DNA of 5,015 bases, from NCBI GenBank assembly GCA_029548715.1, contig JAKPMW010000162.1, forward strand, positions 1 through 5,015, in the 5' to 3' direction. Below the pieces are notes generated by a model. It was not told the DNA's origin, made no database searches, and saw nothing but the letters and a program-made list of their open reading frames with translations. Positions within the stretch are counted from its first letter, which is position 1; the number at the start of each line of letters is the position of its first letter. The translations under genes were made by a program, and so were the position numbers. This DNA is from Spirochaetota bacterium (GTDB lineage Bacteria; Spirochaetota; JAGLSM01; JAKPMW01). Positions 4,641 through 5,015 of the stretch are shown one piece after another.

Positions 4641-5015
4641 TCACCTGAGGGCCGCAAGACCCGTAAAATCAAATCCATCGACAACAGCGTCCAGCTCTTC
4701 CATCGAGGCCAGCTTTTTTCCCTCCCACTGGACAAGAAAGCGGTTGGCAACAAGCAGCATGACCGTGTGCTTTTTGCTGCTGTTGTCAAACTGCCTGATT
4801 CCGGCATGCCCCTTGATCGTCACACCCTTGACGTACCCTTCGCTTGATTCGTACGAAAACATCTTGAGCGCATTAAAGGCGGCATAGGCCTGCTCGATGT
4901 AGGCTCCGTCCAGGATGGAGATCTTGACCCGCTTCTGTCCCTTTTTGAACTCGCGCACAGCCGTACTCCAGCTCCCCATGCCCATATCGAGCTTGCTGCC
5001 CTCGGCCTTTCCCAC
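4641..5015 (-). CDS. Conserved protein of unknown function (C-terminal part)
   Basis: The gene runs leftward and its 5' end lies beyond the right edge; the GTG at the very edge need not be the start. The visible 124 residues end in DFTGLAALR and a TGA at 4641-4643. No Cys or membrane segment is seen. The order is a strand-like FKKGQKRVKISILDGAYIEQAYAAF (about 23-47), SYESSEGYVKGVTIKGHAGIRQFD (54-77), HTVMLLVANRFLVQWEGK (83-100), then a helix with LASMEELDAVVDGFDFTGLAAL (102-123). This pattern (a 'GY.KGVTI.G..G...Y/F' turn, then 'LLV..RFLV...G' and 'M..L......D...L') recalls small bacterial envelope proteins or lipoproteins of unknown function. The missing N-terminus would show whether it is exported. 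It is convergent with the transporter gene across the inverted-repeat element. Confidence 0.75.
   Translation of the reverse strand: MGKAEGSKLDMGMGSWSTAVREFKKGQKRVKISILDGAYIEQAYAAFNALKMFSYESSEGYVKGVTIKGHAGIRQFDNSSKKHTVMLLVANRFLVQWEGKKLASMEELDAVVDGFDFTGLAALR

Noticed and set aside
4563..4887. Two plus-strand open frames (4563-4847 and 4591-4887) at the right end
   Set aside because: They lie opposite the minus-strand gene, have no ribosome sites and show no recognisable protein character.

Overview
The window is GC-rich (roughly 60% by eye) and densely coding, with short gaps and strong C/G preference at third codon positions. Gene order and style fit a Gram-negative bacterium. A deltaproteobacterial-type host (Desulfobacterota or Geobacter-like) is a low-confidence guess from overall style, not from a marker gene.

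Layout, left to right. (1) 1-1126: the 3' end of a NodI/DrrA-type ABC ATPase gene overlaps by 11 bases a complete NodJ-type ABC-2 permease gene, so together they form a two-gene exporter operon. (2) 1203-2021: a membrane-anchored or exported pentapeptide-repeat protein with 37 consecutive repeats in unbroken register. It probably has its own promoter and ends at a textbook intrinsic terminator (2045-2080). (3) 2118-2214: an AT-rich regulatory island with two related operator-like palindromes around a plausible promoter. (4) 2215-3277: an ArsR-type HTH regulator with a C-terminal DUF2087-like domain, followed 61 bases later by a small GIY-YIG-like protein whose signature residues are degenerate. 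(5) 3322-4509: a 12-TM major facilitator transporter. Its start codon lies inside a 16-bp-arm inverted repeat, without a Shine-Dalgarno sequence and with a TATTAT box in the loop. (6) 4510-4633: a 124-base stretch bounded by 16-base terminal inverted repeats beginning GGCTGTCCC, which resembles a small MITE or IS remnant. (7) 4641-5015: the C-terminal part of a minus-strand conserved protein of unknown function that runs off the right edge.

How the genes may work together. The ATPase and permease make one exporter. The regulator, the GIY-YIG-like protein and possibly the MFS transporter form a second unit that is likely autoregulated through the palindromes before the regulator gene. The MFS gene may either be read through from that unit or fire from its own promoter within the inverted repeat. 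The two most unusual items are the inverted repeat over the MFS start codon and the regulator/degenerate GIY-YIG pair.
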